Shown here in pieces: positions 42,763-50,822 of a DNA stretch of 64,000 bases; positions within the stretch are counted from its first letter, which is position 1; every line of letters begins with the position of its first letter. Under the pieces are notes generated by a model. That model worked only from the letters and a program-made list of their open reading frames with translations. It made no database searches and had not been told where the DNA came from. The translations under genes and the position numbers were made by a program. Location: NCBI GenBank assembly GCA_024400425.1, contig JAKSMV010000002.1, positions 62,001 to 126,000 on the forward strand, read 5' to 3'. The DNA is from Bacteroidales bacterium. GTDB lineage: Bacteria; Bacteroidota; Bacteroidia; Bacteroidales; F082.

Positions 42763-42835
42763 GAAACAAATCTGTCACAAATTGTTCAATAATCTTTCTT
42801 GTCGATTTGTATTAGATTTGTGTGAGATTTGTTTC
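42763..42835. repeat. Inverted repeat with 20-bp arms between nagB and the WbpB-like gene
   Basis: Arms GAAACAAATCTGTCACAAAT (42763-42782) and ATTTGTGTGAGATTTGTTTC (42816-42835) pair at 18 of 20 positions around a 33-base loop. There is no T-run after it on the minus strand. It could be a transcript-stabilising or attenuating hairpin downstream of nagB. Confidence 0.75.
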
Positions 42836-42843
42836 AAAAAAAC

Positions 42844-43635
42844 TTACAGATTATTTTTTTCGATGTCCTTAAAGTATTTCACGGTGCCGTAAGTCATCTC
42901 ATCGCATGCAGCGTCGTCGCAAACAATAATGCCTTTCGGATGCATCTGCAGCACGCTGACCGTCCACATCTGGCTGACAGCACCTTCAATGGCGTGAGCT
43001 AAAGCGCGTGCCTTGTTGTGACCGTTGGCCAGAATCATCACTTCGCGGCTGTCCATGACCGTACCCACTCCAACGGTGAGAGCGGTCTTTGGCACCTTAT
43101 TGATATCATTCTCAAAGAATCGCGAATTGGCGATGATGGTGTCGGTTGTCAAGGTCTTGACGCGGGTGCGTGAGGTGAGGCTGCTGCCGGGTTCGTTGAA
43201 GGCGATGTGGCCATCAGGGCCGATGCCGCCCATGAAGAGGTCGATGCCGCCATACGACTTGATCTTGGCTTCGTAACGGGCACATTCGGCTTCCAAATCT
43301 TCGGCATTGCCGTTCAGAATGTTGACATTTTCCTTCTTGATGTCGATATGGCTGAAGAAATTGTTCCACATGAAGCTGTGATAGCTTTCCGGATGGTTTT
43401 CGGGAATGCGCACATACTCGTCCATGTTGAAGGTGACGACGTTTTGGAACGAGACCTTACCTTCCTTGTGCAGGCGGATCAGTTCGCGATAAGTGCCGAT
43501 GGGCGTTGAACCTGTTGGCAAGCCCAAGATGAAAGGCTTTTCGGCCGTTGGATTGAATTTATTGATGGTTTCAACAATGTGGTTGGCTGCCCAACGCGAC
43601 ATTTCGTTGTAGTTGTTTTCAATGATGACTCTCAT
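42844..43635 (-). CDS. nagB: Glucosamine-6-phosphate deaminase
   Basis: 263 aa, standard Nag[101 protein letters not shown] and [20 protein letters not shown]. The Asp of NMDEY and the His of [11 protein letters not shown] are the catalytic residues. It turns glucosamine 6-phosphate into fructose 6-phosphate and ammonia. It lies after the DUF4954 gene with a five-copy 15-bp tandem repeat between them; placement in a polysaccharide cluster fits control of amino-sugar supply. Confidence 0.96.
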   Translation of the reverse strand: MRVIIENNYNEMSRWAANHIVETINKFNPTAEKPFILGLPTGSTPIGTYRELIRLHKEGKVSFQNVVTFNMDEYVRIPENHPESYHSFMWNNFFSHIDIKKENVNILNGNAEDLEAECARYEAKIKSYGGIDLFMGGIGPDGHIAFNEPGSSLTSRTRVKTLTTDTIIANSRFFENDINKVPKTALTVGVGTVMDSREVMILANGHNKARALAHAIEGAVSQMWTVSVLQMHPKGIIVCDDAACDEMTYGTVKYFKDIEKNNL

Positions 43636-43699
43636 AAAATTAGTGATTTAAGATTAGTATATTTAAAGATGATCTAAATTTTCAGTTTTCTACGCTAGA

Positions 43700-43774
43700 A
43701 ACTTTCCACTTAAGAACTTTCCACTTAAGAACTTTCCACTTAAGAACTTTCCACTTAAGAACTTTCCACTTAAG
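43700..43774. repeat. Five perfect 15-bp tandem repeats (AACTTTCCACTTAAG)
   Basis: Units start at 43700, 43715, 43730, 43745 and 43760, with a partial sixth (AACTTA) running into the stop codon of the DUF4954 gene. Each unit contains CTTAAG, a 6-base palindrome. The array lies in the spacer before nagB, where copy number could change by slippage. Confidence 0.95.
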
Positions 43775-43777
43775 AAC

Positions 43778-45976
43778 TTACCCTCTGATTTCTTTAACGT
43801 GAGCAACGAATTGCTCGGTTTCTTCCTTGACTTGCTTCACGAAACTCGTCTCGTCAATGGTTCCGATGACAGCGATTTTCTCTTCCTCGTTGCGGAATGT
43901 GGCATTGCGATACGGATTTTCATAGTCCTTCTTTCTCGACTCATACACTTGATTGCAAATGAATTGCTGGATTTCAACTGCTTTATCGAGCGTTTCGTTC
44001 CACGCTTCCTGACTTAGGTTATCAGTTTGAAGCAGATACAGCAACGAAAGGTAGGAATGACGCAACTTTTCCTGCTGATAGTTTTCCCACAACTCGTTGT
44101 AACGCTGATGGATTTCGTCCCAAGTGTTGAGAACGCCTTCGTTGATGTCGTTGCGAAGCTGTTCGACATATTCATTAGGCATCATCTGTCCACCAAGATT
44201 GATCCACTCACGGAGGCGCTTGCCTTCAAACATATTATTGAGCTTTTCTATGCTATTTTCCTTGTTTTCATCAAGATAATTAATGATGTTCTTTACGGCA
44301 TAGTACAAGATCATTTCACCGTAGGCGTTGTAGGCTTTGCGCGGTTTCAGGATTCTCACCTTACGTTTGCCTTTCTCCATGCCTTCGCCGAAAACCTCAA
44401 GCGAATCGACATATTCAGGCTGGTTGATGAGCAGATTCTGACCGATTTGGCGTAGTTCCTTATTCTTATATTCCGTGAAATCGACTTTCGATTTGATGAG
44501 ATGTGCCTTTGCAGTCCACACTTCAAGCAACTTGCGGGCTGCAATGGTTTCTTCCATCGTGTCGGGAGCAAAAGTCTCGAATTCGATGTTTTGTATCTTG
44601 CGCTTGCGCTTGTCGCGGCTTTGGTATTTTGAGGTGTTACGCGCCATGGCGTACATGTTGTACATCCACCAGTAGGCAGGCATCACTTCCAGTTCGTTGT
44701 TTTTCGTATTATTGTTGACCAAGCTGAATGGCAGCTTGATATTCAACTCGTTAGGATAGTCGGCTTTCGATAGTATGGTGAACGAAGCAAACCTTGAAGA
44801 ATGTTTCACACTCGAGCACAGTCCAGGCCAGAAGCCACGCGATGCCACAATCTCACCATCGGCAGCACGGCTGTTGTGGTTCGAGCCAATGGTTGCACCG
44901 GCAGCCATGTTGCTTTGACCCATGATGCAAGCCGAAATCAGGAAGGAATTGTTGTGGTGTTGCTCATGCGATGGGAAAATCAGGTTATTCAGCACTTCGC
45001 AGCACGAAATCGTGGAGTTGTCGCCCATGACGGAGTGAATCAGTCGGGCACCGTATTTCAAACTGCAATTGTCGCCCAAGACGAATCGTGTAGCCACAGC
45101 GGAATAGAAAATGCGGCAGCCATAACCCGTGATGCCATTCACCAAAATGACACCTTCACCGATTTGCGTAGGTTCAGCTTCCGATGAGTTGATGGTGACA
45201 TTCTTCAACTTACTTGCACCTTTTATATAACAATAAGGTCCGACTTTCACGTCCTTCAGAATCCACGAGTTCTTGATGACACACGACTCGCCAATGGTGC
45301 CGTAGTAGCCACGATGGTTATCGAAACTGTTTTGTGTGATTTCCTTCAGGCGTTGCTGAAGCTTCTTGTCGTCGGCATATTTTGCCCAAAGGTAAGCATC
45401 GGAGGTAATCATGCCATCGAAAGGCAAGATGCTGCGGCCACCTGCTTCGTTCATCACTTCGAGGGTGATGCGCACATTTTCAGCTTCGCCTTCCTTGATG
45501 ATGCCGTTGCCGAATTTCGAGTGGTCGGTGGTGCAGATTTCCTGAATGTTGAAAAGAATACAGTTGTCGCCGACAATGTAGTTGGCCATGTAGTGTACAT
45601 CGTGAATGGCGACGTTGTCGCCTATGTCACAAGAGATTATGCTACTATCGGTAATGCCTACAGGCACGCGTAAGTCGTGATATTGCAAGACCTCGCATTT
45701 CACGCGGCCGATGCGCACCATGCCGAAAAACCGGTTGTTGCGGATCATGATTGGGTCGAATTCATCGGTGACCCAAATGTCGTCCCAGTTGGTGGCTGTA
45801 TTGCTGTTTCTCACCAGTTGTGCCACTTCGTCGGAACTCAAGTGACGCCAGCCATTGGTCGGTTTCTTCACCTGTAAGTTACGATAGTAATACTCATCGT
45901 GACCATCGTGAAGGTACTTCTCGTCGATGAAGTTCTTATATATTTTATCGTATTCTATTAGTGTTACTTTGTCCAT
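43778..45976 (-). CDS. DUF4954 family protein with left-handed beta-helix region
   Basis: 732 aa protein of a family largely confined to Bacteroidota. After an N-terminal part with DGHDEYYYRNLQVKKPTNGW, residues about 95-400 contain irregular hexapeptide-type turns (IISCDIGDNVAIHDVHYMAN, YIVGDNCILFN, VGPYCYIKGASKLKNVTI, NSFLISACIMGQSNMAAGAT), that is, a left-handed beta-helix as in sugar nucleotidyl- and acyltransferases. The C-terminal third is helical and charged. Function unknown; the fold and the place next to nagB suggest work on amino sugars or nucleotide sugars. Confidence 0.85.
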   Translation of the reverse strand: MDKVTLIEYDKIYKNFIDEKYLHDGHDEYYYRNLQVKKPTNGWRHLSSDEVAQLVRNSNTATNWDDIWVTDEFDPIMIRNNRFFGMVRIGRVKCEVLQYHDLRVPVGITDSSIISCDIGDNVAIHDVHYMANYIVGDNCILFNIQEICTTDHSKFGNGIIKEGEAENVRITLEVMNEAGGRSILPFDGMITSDAYLWAKYADDKKLQQRLKEITQNSFDNHRGYYGTIGESCVIKNSWILKDVKVGPYCYIKGASKLKNVTINSSEAEPTQIGEGVILVNGITGYGCRIFYSAVATRFVLGDNCSLKYGARLIHSVMGDNSTISCCEVLNNLIFPSHEQHHNNSFLISACIMGQSNMAAGATIGSNHNSRAADGEIVASRGFWPGLCSSVKHSSRFASFTILSKADYPNELNIKLPFSLVNNNTKNNELEVMPAYWWMYNMYAMARNTSKYQSRDKRKRKIQNIEFETFAPDTMEETIAARKLLEVWTAKAHLIKSKVDFTEYKNKELRQIGQNLLINQPEYVDSLEVFGEGMEKGKRKVRILKPRKAYNAYGEMILYYAVKNIINYLDENKENSIEKLNNMFEGKRLREWINLGGQMMPNEYVEQLRNDINEGVLNTWDEIHQRYNELWENYQQEKLRHSYLSLLYLLQTDNLSQEAWNETLDKAVEIQQFICNQVYESRKKDYENPYRNATFRNEEEKIAVIGTIDETSFVKQVKEETEQFVAHVKEIRG

Positions 45977-46024
45977 GGTATAGTATTTTTAGACCAAAAC
46001 TTTCAAAACTATTTTTTTGTTGGG

Positions 46025-46122
46025 CAATCTCGCTGACGCTTGATTGGGGGGAGCATCGGCCAACCGTCCGATGCTCAGAATCTCGCAACCGCTCGATTCT
46101 TTTAGCCTTCGGCTATGAGAAT
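46025..46122. repeat. Cluster of four hairpins downstream of the GxxExxY gene
   Basis: In order: CAATC/GATTG around TCGCTGACGCTT (46025-46046); GAGCATCGG/CCGATGCTC, a 9-bp stem (46051-46076); AGAATC/GATTCT around TCGCAACCGCTC (46077-46100); and ATTCTTTTAGCC/GGCTATGAGAAT with a 3-base loop (46096-46122). The first and third share a core ATCTCGCnnnCGCTnGATT but differ at the ends. Confidence 0.8.
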
Positions 46123-46128
46123 TGAAGA

Positions 46129-46572
46129 TTACACATTCTTTCTAAAGAATTTGATTGGAAGTCCATCTGCTCCATATATTTCTTTAGTTTCTTCATCATA
46201 GAAATATCGTTCAACTTCTGCAAAGTTCGGATAGAAATTTACAAGGATGCCAACAACAGCATTGGAGAGTCGCATATAATTGAATAGTTGGGACCTATTT
46301 TCATCACATATTTTTGTAATGGATTTTAGTTCAATGATTATGTCTCCTTTGACAAGAAAATCCAGTCTATAGGTTGCTTCCATCCTTATACCATGATAGT
46401 TTGGATGAACAGCCAATTCCTTTTCAAATGGAATGCCTCTTTCCGTAAGTTCAATTTTTAGACCTTCTTGATAGACATATTCGTTCAGTCCGCCCCCTAA
46501 TTCTCTATGGACTTCATGGATTGCACCAATTACATCGTAGCAATAATCTTTCAGTTCTTGAACTTGCCTCAT
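46129..46572 (-). CDS. GxxExxY family protein
   Basis: 147 aa. The naming motif appears as GGGLNEYVYQEGLKIELTER, where G-x-x-E-x-x-Y reads GGLNEYVY. The remaining motifs are typical: VIGAIHEVHRELGGG before it, TYRLDFLVKGDIIIELKSIT (a nuclease-like E-x-K strand) and LFNYMRLSNAVVGILVNF. The fold is thought to be related to PD-(D/E)xK nucleases, and the D...E-L-K residues are present. It is a lone small gene between DUF4954 and rmlB with hairpin repeats on both sides, the same layout as the GIY-YIG and four-helix-bundle genes in this window. Cellular role unknown. Confidence 0.92.
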   Translation of the reverse strand: MRQVQELKDYCYDVIGAIHEVHRELGGGLNEYVYQEGLKIELTERGIPFEKELAVHPNYHGIRMEATYRLDFLVKGDIIIELKSITKICDENRSQLFNYMRLSNAVVGILVNFYPNFAEVERYFYDEETKEIYGADGLPIKFFRKNV

Positions 46573-46596
46573 TTTCTTGGTTTCACTACGACGTTA

Positions 46597-46635
46597 GCCG
46601 TCATCCAACTGCCGTCATCCCGGTTGGGTGACGGC
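46597..46635. repeat. Hairpin upstream of the GxxExxY gene (13-bp arms)
   Basis: GCCGTCATCCAAC and GTTGGGTGACGGC pair at 12 of 13 positions around TGCCGTCATCCCG; the loop itself repeats the motif GCCGTCATCC. It lies just before the start of the GxxExxY gene. Confidence 0.85.
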
Positions 46636-46720
46636 TTATCAATAATAAGATAAGGTTTTGATGGTTTTGTCCGTTTTGGTTTCAAAACAAAGGAAAACCA
46701 TTTTTGCTCGTTCGGGTTAA

Positions 46721-47962
46721 TTACCTGTTGGCATACATGTCGTCGTAATACTTTTGGTAATCGCCGGAAGTCACATTATCCATCCATTCCTGGTTGTCGA
46801 GATACCAGCGGACGGTCTTTTCGATGCCTTCCTCAAATTGTAAGGATGGTTCCCAACCCAATTCCTTCTGCAATTTCGTGGAATCGATGGCATAGCGCAT
46901 ATCGTGTCCGGCGCGGTCGGTGACGTAGGTAATGAGGTCTTCATCAGCACCTTCCGGACGTCCCAAAAGACGGTCGACAGTCTTTATCAAGACATGAATG
47001 ATATCGATGTTTTTCCATTCGTTGAAACCGCCGATGTTGTAAGTCTCTGCCACTTTTCCTTCATGGAAAATCAAGTCGATGGCACGGGCGTGGTCTTCGA
47101 CAAAGAGCCAGTCACGCACATTTTCGCCCTTGCCATAAACAGGCAACGGTTTGCGATGACGGATATTATTGATAAACAAAGGAATGAGTTTCTCCGGGAA
47201 CTGATAAGGGCCGTAATTGTTGGAGCAGTTCGTCACCACGGTAGGCATTCCGTAGGTGTCGTGAAAAGCGCGGACAAAATGGTCGGAACTTGCCTTGGCG
47301 GCACTGTACGGGCTGTGCGGCTGGTATTTCAAGTCTTCGGTGAAGAACTTCTCGCCATAGGCCAGATGATGTTCGCCCGACGAAGCCTTTGTCGTGAAAG
47401 GAGGCTCTATGCCTTGCGGATGGGTCATTTCCAAAGCGCCATACACTTCATCGGTCGAGATATGGTAGAAACGGCAAGGCGTTGATGTCATTCCGAGTTC
47501 CTTGCCCATAGATACACTCCCTCGTTCCTCGGTCGGTATGACATGGGCAAGGGACGAAGGCAATCTATCAACGTCTTGCATCACATAGGGTGTAGTCAGC
47601 GATTCCCAATACAGTTTGGCAGCCTGCAGCATGCTCAAGGTGCCCATCACGTTGGTCTGCGCAAAGGTGAACGGGTCCTTGATGCTGCGGTCGACATGGC
47701 TCTCAGCGGCGAGATGAATGATGCCATCCACATGTTCTTCCTGCATCAGCTGATAGACACCTTCGAAGTCGCAGATGTCCATCTTGACGAAGCGGTAATT
47801 CGGTTTGTCCTCAATATCCTTGAGGTTGGCAAGATTGCCCGCGTAAGTCAGCTTATCAAGGTTGATGATTCTATATTCAGGATATTTGTTGACGAAAAGT
47901 CGGACGACGTGTGAGCCGATGAAACCGGCACCGCCTGTGATGATGATAGTGCGTTTGGTCAT
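46721..47962 (-). CDS. rmlB: dTDP-glucose 4,6-dehydratase with an in-frame palindromic insertion
   Basis: 413 aa; family members are usually about 350-380. TIIITGGAGFIGSHVVRLFV is the NAD loop, IIHLAAESHVDRSIKDPFTF the substrate loop, STDEVYGALEMTHPQGIEPP the catalytic Thr-Asp-Glu, and YSAAKASSDHFVRAFHDTYG the Tyr-x-x-x-Lys pair; all are intact. Between AAKLYWESLTTPY and CRFYHISTDEVYG lies an extra segment of about 31 residues, including SLAHVIPTEERGSVSMGKEL, encoded by nested inverted repeats. It replaces a surface loop of variable length, so activity may survive. galE lies 18 bases upstream. Confidence 0.95.
   Translation of the reverse strand: MTKRTIIITGGAGFIGSHVVRLFVNKYPEYRIINLDKLTYAGNLANLKDIEDKPNYRFVKMDICDFEGVYQLMQEEHVDGIIHLAAESHVDRSIKDPFTFAQTNVMGTLSMLQAAKLYWESLTTPYVMQDVDRLPSSLAHVIPTEERGSVSMGKELGMTSTPCRFYHISTDEVYGALEMTHPQGIEPPFTTKASSGEHHLAYGEKFFTEDLKYQPHSPYSAAKASSDHFVRAFHDTYGMPTVVTNCSNNYGPYQFPEKLIPLFINNIRHRKPLPVYGKGENVRDWLFVEDHARAIDLIFHEGKVAETYNIGGFNEWKNIDIIHVLIKTVDRLLGRPEGADEDLITYVTDRAGHDMRYAIDSTKLQKELGWEPSLQFEEGIEKTVRWYLDNQEWMDNVTSGDYQKYYDDMYANR
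47474..47579. repeat. Nested GTCAT...ATCT palindromes inside rmlB
   Basis: Outer arms GCAAGGCGTTGAT (47474-47486) and ATCAACGTCTTGC (47567-47579) pair at 12 of 13 positions. Just inside them the sequence starts GTCATTCCGAG and ends GACGAAGGCAATCT, a split loop of the family. Within it lies a second hairpin in the opposite sense: arms TTCCTTGCCCAT (47498-47509) and ATGGGCAAGGGA (47543-47554), 11 of 12, around a 33-base loop. One outer arm plus the 80 bases between the arms is 93 bases, or 31 codons, so the frame is kept. Confidence 0.9.
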
Positions 47963-47980
47963 AAATGTATATTTGTTTGG

Positions 47981-49006
47981 TTATTTTTCTGTGGATGTAT
48001 AGCCTTCTGGGTTGTTGTGTTGCCAGTTCCAGGCATCGCGGCACATCTCTTCGAGGCCGTATTGCGCTTTCCAGCCGAGTTCCTTTTCGGCTTTGGCCGG
48101 ATTGGAGTAGCAGGTTGCGATGTCGCCTGCTCGACGTGACTTAATGCTATAGGGAATGTCGATGTCGTTCACCTTCTTGAAGGTTTCCACGAGTTGCAGA
48201 ACCGAGTAGCCGTGTCCAGTACCGAGGTTGTAAATACCTAAGCCACATTTTCTTTCTATGGCTTGCAAGGCAGCCACATGGCCCTTGGCCAAATCTACGA
48301 CATGGATGTAGTCGCGCACGCCAGTGCCGTCGGGGGTGGGATAGTCGTTGCCGAACACGCCGAGTTCGTTGCGCTTGCCCACGGCCACTTGCGTGACGTA
48401 AGGCATCAGGTTGTTGGGAATGCCGTTGGGGTTCTCCCCTATCCTTCCGCTTGGATGTGCCCCGATGGGGTTGAAATAGCGCAACAGTACGATGTTCCAT
48501 TCGGGGTCGGCTTTCTGCATGTCCATCATGATGTCTTCGAGCATGCTCTTGGTCTTGCCGTAAGGGTTGGTGCATTGGCCTTTTGGGCATTCTTCGGTGA
48601 TGGGGATGATTTGTGGGTCGCCATAGACGGTGGCCGACGACGAGAAGATGAGGTTCTTGCAGTTGTGCTTACGCAATACGTCGAGCAGCACCAGAGTGCC
48701 AGCGATGTTGTTGTCGTAATATTCCCAAGGTTTTTCCACCGATTCGCCCACGGCCTTCAATCCGGCAAAGTGGATGCAGGCGTCGAAGTGGTGTTTTTCC
48801 ATCACTTTTTCAAGGGCTTCGCGGTCGCGGATATCTACTTGATAGAATGGTATCTCGGCATTGATAAGCTCCCCTACCCGCTTCAATGATGTCTTGTTGC
48901 TGTTGGATAGGTTGTCGATGACTACGGTCTTATGGCCTGCATTATGTAATTCGATGAGGGTGTGTGAGCCGATGAATCCGGCTCCGCCTGTGACGAGGAT
49001 GTTCAT
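47981..49006 (-). CDS. galE: UDP-glucose 4-epimerase
   Basis: 341 aa from the ATG chosen (MNILVTGGAGFIGSHTLIEL), the natural family start; an ATG ten codons earlier would overlap the methylase gene. Motifs: DNLSNSNKTSLKRVGELINA, HFAGLKAVGESVEKPWEYYD, FSSSATVYGDPQIIPITEEC with the catalytic Ser, YGKTKSMLEDIMMDM with the Tyr-x-x-x-Lys, and LRYFNPIGAHPSGRIGENPN. It interconverts UDP-Glc and UDP-Gal (or the HexNAc pair). The orphan DNA methylase gene lies 14 bases upstream on the same strand. Confidence 0.96.
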   Translation of the reverse strand: MNILVTGGAGFIGSHTLIELHNAGHKTVVIDNLSNSNKTSLKRVGELINAEIPFYQVDIRDREALEKVMEKHHFDACIHFAGLKAVGESVEKPWEYYDNNIAGTLVLLDVLRKHNCKNLIFSSSATVYGDPQIIPITEECPKGQCTNPYGKTKSMLEDIMMDMQKADPEWNIVLLRYFNPIGAHPSGRIGENPNGIPNNLMPYVTQVAVGKRNELGVFGNDYPTPDGTGVRDYIHVVDLAKGHVAALQAIERKCGLGIYNLGTGHGYSVLQLVETFKKVNDIDIPYSIKSRRAGDIATCYSNPAKAEKELGWKAQYGLEEMCRDAWNWQHNNPEGYTSTEK

Positions 49007-49019
49007 ATTTGGTGACGGG

Positions 49020-50630
49020 TTATGGGTGAATACCATAAAGGTTGTTGATATAATTGTCTATGGCCTGTATGTTTTCGTGTTTGCCGGCAAGAATCTTATC
49101 GACCATTGCGCTCAGTTCACGGTCTTGTTCGGGCGTGATTTCAGGGAAAGGAAGGCAGCAAAGGTTGCCTTTCAGTATCTTGATGTCGCCAAAACGCCGG
49201 GTGTAGTAGAAACTGAAAAGTTCCGAGTTGAGGAAGGCCATCACGGTCTTGACGCTCATGCCTTCAATATCGGGGATGAGGATGTTGGCGCTGTTGAGGA
49301 AGAGGCTCTGTGTGTCGTCGTAGGCAAAGCAGAGGTGGTTGGCGATGAACTTATAGACGAGTTTCTCCTTGGCGCGATATAGCTCGTCTTTGGCGCATTG
49401 CTGGAACTTGGAGCGGTCGAAACGGATGTAGTGGCTGGCTTTGCGGAGATGGTATTTCTCGATGTCCTTGCCGATGTAGATCTTCTCCATGTCTTTCCCT
49501 TTGCGTTCCTTCACCCATTTGGCGTTGTTGCCCGTGATGACGCCCAAGGCCCATTGGCTGTGGCTGAGGTCGTCGTTGCGCTTCTGGTCCATGATGTCGA
49601 GGATGGCTTCCTCTTCTTCGTCGAGTTGTGGCAAGGCGAATTCCATCTTGTGGGTCTTGCCTTCGGCCTTCTGGCTGGTCTTCAAGATGATGAAGTCGGT
49701 GAACACGCCATTGAAGCGTTCTTGGTGAAGAATCATCTGTTCGACGCAGGTCTCGTTCTTCACGAATTCGCGGAAGGCTTCGTGGCGCTTGATTTTCAGC
49801 AACGATGTGGGCAGCAAGAACACCATCTCGCCTTTCTCCTTGAGATGCGGCATGGCATGTTGGAAGAAACAAGTCGATTTTTCCTCGCCACTACCCTGTT
49901 TGTCGCTGCCCCAAGGCGGGTTGGTGATGATGTAGTCGAACTGCTTGCCCGACAAACCGCTCATCCCGTGTTTGAGGAAATCGAGCAGATAAATTTGCGG
50001 ATAGGTCTCCGACGTGTTGTATTTCGACATCAGGTTGGCCTTGGCAATCATGACGGCTATCGGGTCGTTGTCGATGCCGAAAAGCTGTTCGAGTTGGGCC
50101 TCTTCGATGTGCAGCAAGATGATGCCGCTTCCGCAGCACGGGTCGAGAAGCTGCTGTTTCTCATTCAGTTTGATTCCTTCCACCATGGTATCCACGATGG
50201 CGGGTTTGGTGTAATATAGTCCGTTAAGGATGCGTTGGCCTTCGGCGACGAGCGATTGGTAGATGTAACCAATCCAGTCGTCTTGGCGGTTTTTCGCTAT
50301 TTGTCGCGGCACCTCGATTTCGAGTCGCTGATAGTGTCCGTATTCGTTGAGGAAACGGTCTTGGTTGGCTTGGCTGGCTTTGTTTTGCTCGATTTTCAAG
50401 GCACAGAGGGTGAAAATCAGGTCGGGAAGTGGAAAGTCATTCTCCATCAAGGTTTCCACGAAACGACGCAGACTTCCTGCCGTGACATAACCGTCGGGCA
50501 CGAGCAACTTTTGCGATTGGCTTTTGTTGGCTCTTCGCGTGAGTTTTCCTTTATCGTTGGCGTGTAGTTTGTCCCAATTTCGTTTTGTGGCGTCCGAAAT
50601 CAAGTATTTTTCAGCTTGCCGTTTTCCCAT
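49020..50630 (-). CDS. Orphan N6-adenine DNA methyltransferase (Eco57I/TaqI-like)
   Basis: 536 aa. A helical N-terminal part (about 1-130) precedes the catalytic domain: LLDPCCGSGIILLHIEEAQL (SAM-binding motif I) and DYIITNPPWGSDKQGSGEEK (motif IV, NPPW), separated as in gamma-class enzymes. The C-terminal region (about 370-530) includes KGKDMEKIYIGKDIEKYHLR and LPFPEITPEQDRELSAMVDK, which look like a TaqI-type target-recognition domain ending. No restriction subunit is adjacent. Its place between galE and tsaB at the end of the polysaccharide run hints at a solitary regulator-type methylase, or a lost restriction-modification system. Confidence 0.88.
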   Translation of the reverse strand: MGKRQAEKYLISDATKRNWDKLHANDKGKLTRRANKSQSQKLLVPDGYVTAGSLRRFVETLMENDFPLPDLIFTLCALKIEQNKASQANQDRFLNEYGHYQRLEIEVPRQIAKNRQDDWIGYIYQSLVAEGQRILNGLYYTKPAIVDTMVEGIKLNEKQQLLDPCCGSGIILLHIEEAQLEQLFGIDNDPIAVMIAKANLMSKYNTSETYPQIYLLDFLKHGMSGLSGKQFDYIITNPPWGSDKQGSGEEKSTCFFQHAMPHLKEKGEMVFLLPTSLLKIKRHEAFREFVKNETCVEQMILHQERFNGVFTDFIILKTSQKAEGKTHKMEFALPQLDEEEEAILDIMDQKRNDDLSHSQWALGVITGNNAKWVKERKGKDMEKIYIGKDIEKYHLRKASHYIRFDRSKFQQCAKDELYRAKEKLVYKFIANHLCFAYDDTQSLFLNSANILIPDIEGMSVKTVMAFLNSELFSFYYTRRFGDIKILKGNLCCLPFPEITPEQDRELSAMVDKILAGKHENIQAIDNYINNLYGIHP

Positions 50631-50723
50631 AGCTTCGCCTTCTAAGTCCCATTACGATATAGTAACGAACTGAAATACAATAGTTTGACAATTTGGCATT
50701 TTTATCCAAATTCTAATAAACTG

Positions 50724-50731
50724 CAAATGTA
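50724..50731 (-). promoter_or_regulatory. Possible -7 element for the methylase gene
   Basis: Minus strand TACATTTG fits the Bacteroidota TAnnTTTG element, about 95 bases before the methylase start. No convincing TTTG -33 box is seen, so this is tentative. Confidence 0.35.
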
Positions 50732-50792
50732 TGGAAAAATACATTTGATTTTTATTTTTATTAATAAAAAAGTTACCGACAAGAAATTGTCT

Positions 50793-50800
50793 TACCTTTG
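50793..50800 (+). promoter_or_regulatory. Possible -7 element for tsaB
   Basis: TACCTTTG matches TAnnTTTG and is followed by CAG; it lies 23 bases before the tsaB ATG. The -33 region is a poor match. A second TACATTTG occurs at 50740-50747. Confidence 0.5.
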
Positions 50801-50822
50801 CAGACCCAATAAAAAAGGCAAA

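Noticed and set aside
43700..43774. CRISPR array
   Set aside because: The units are directly adjacent with no spacers and are only 15 bp; no cas genes are in the window.
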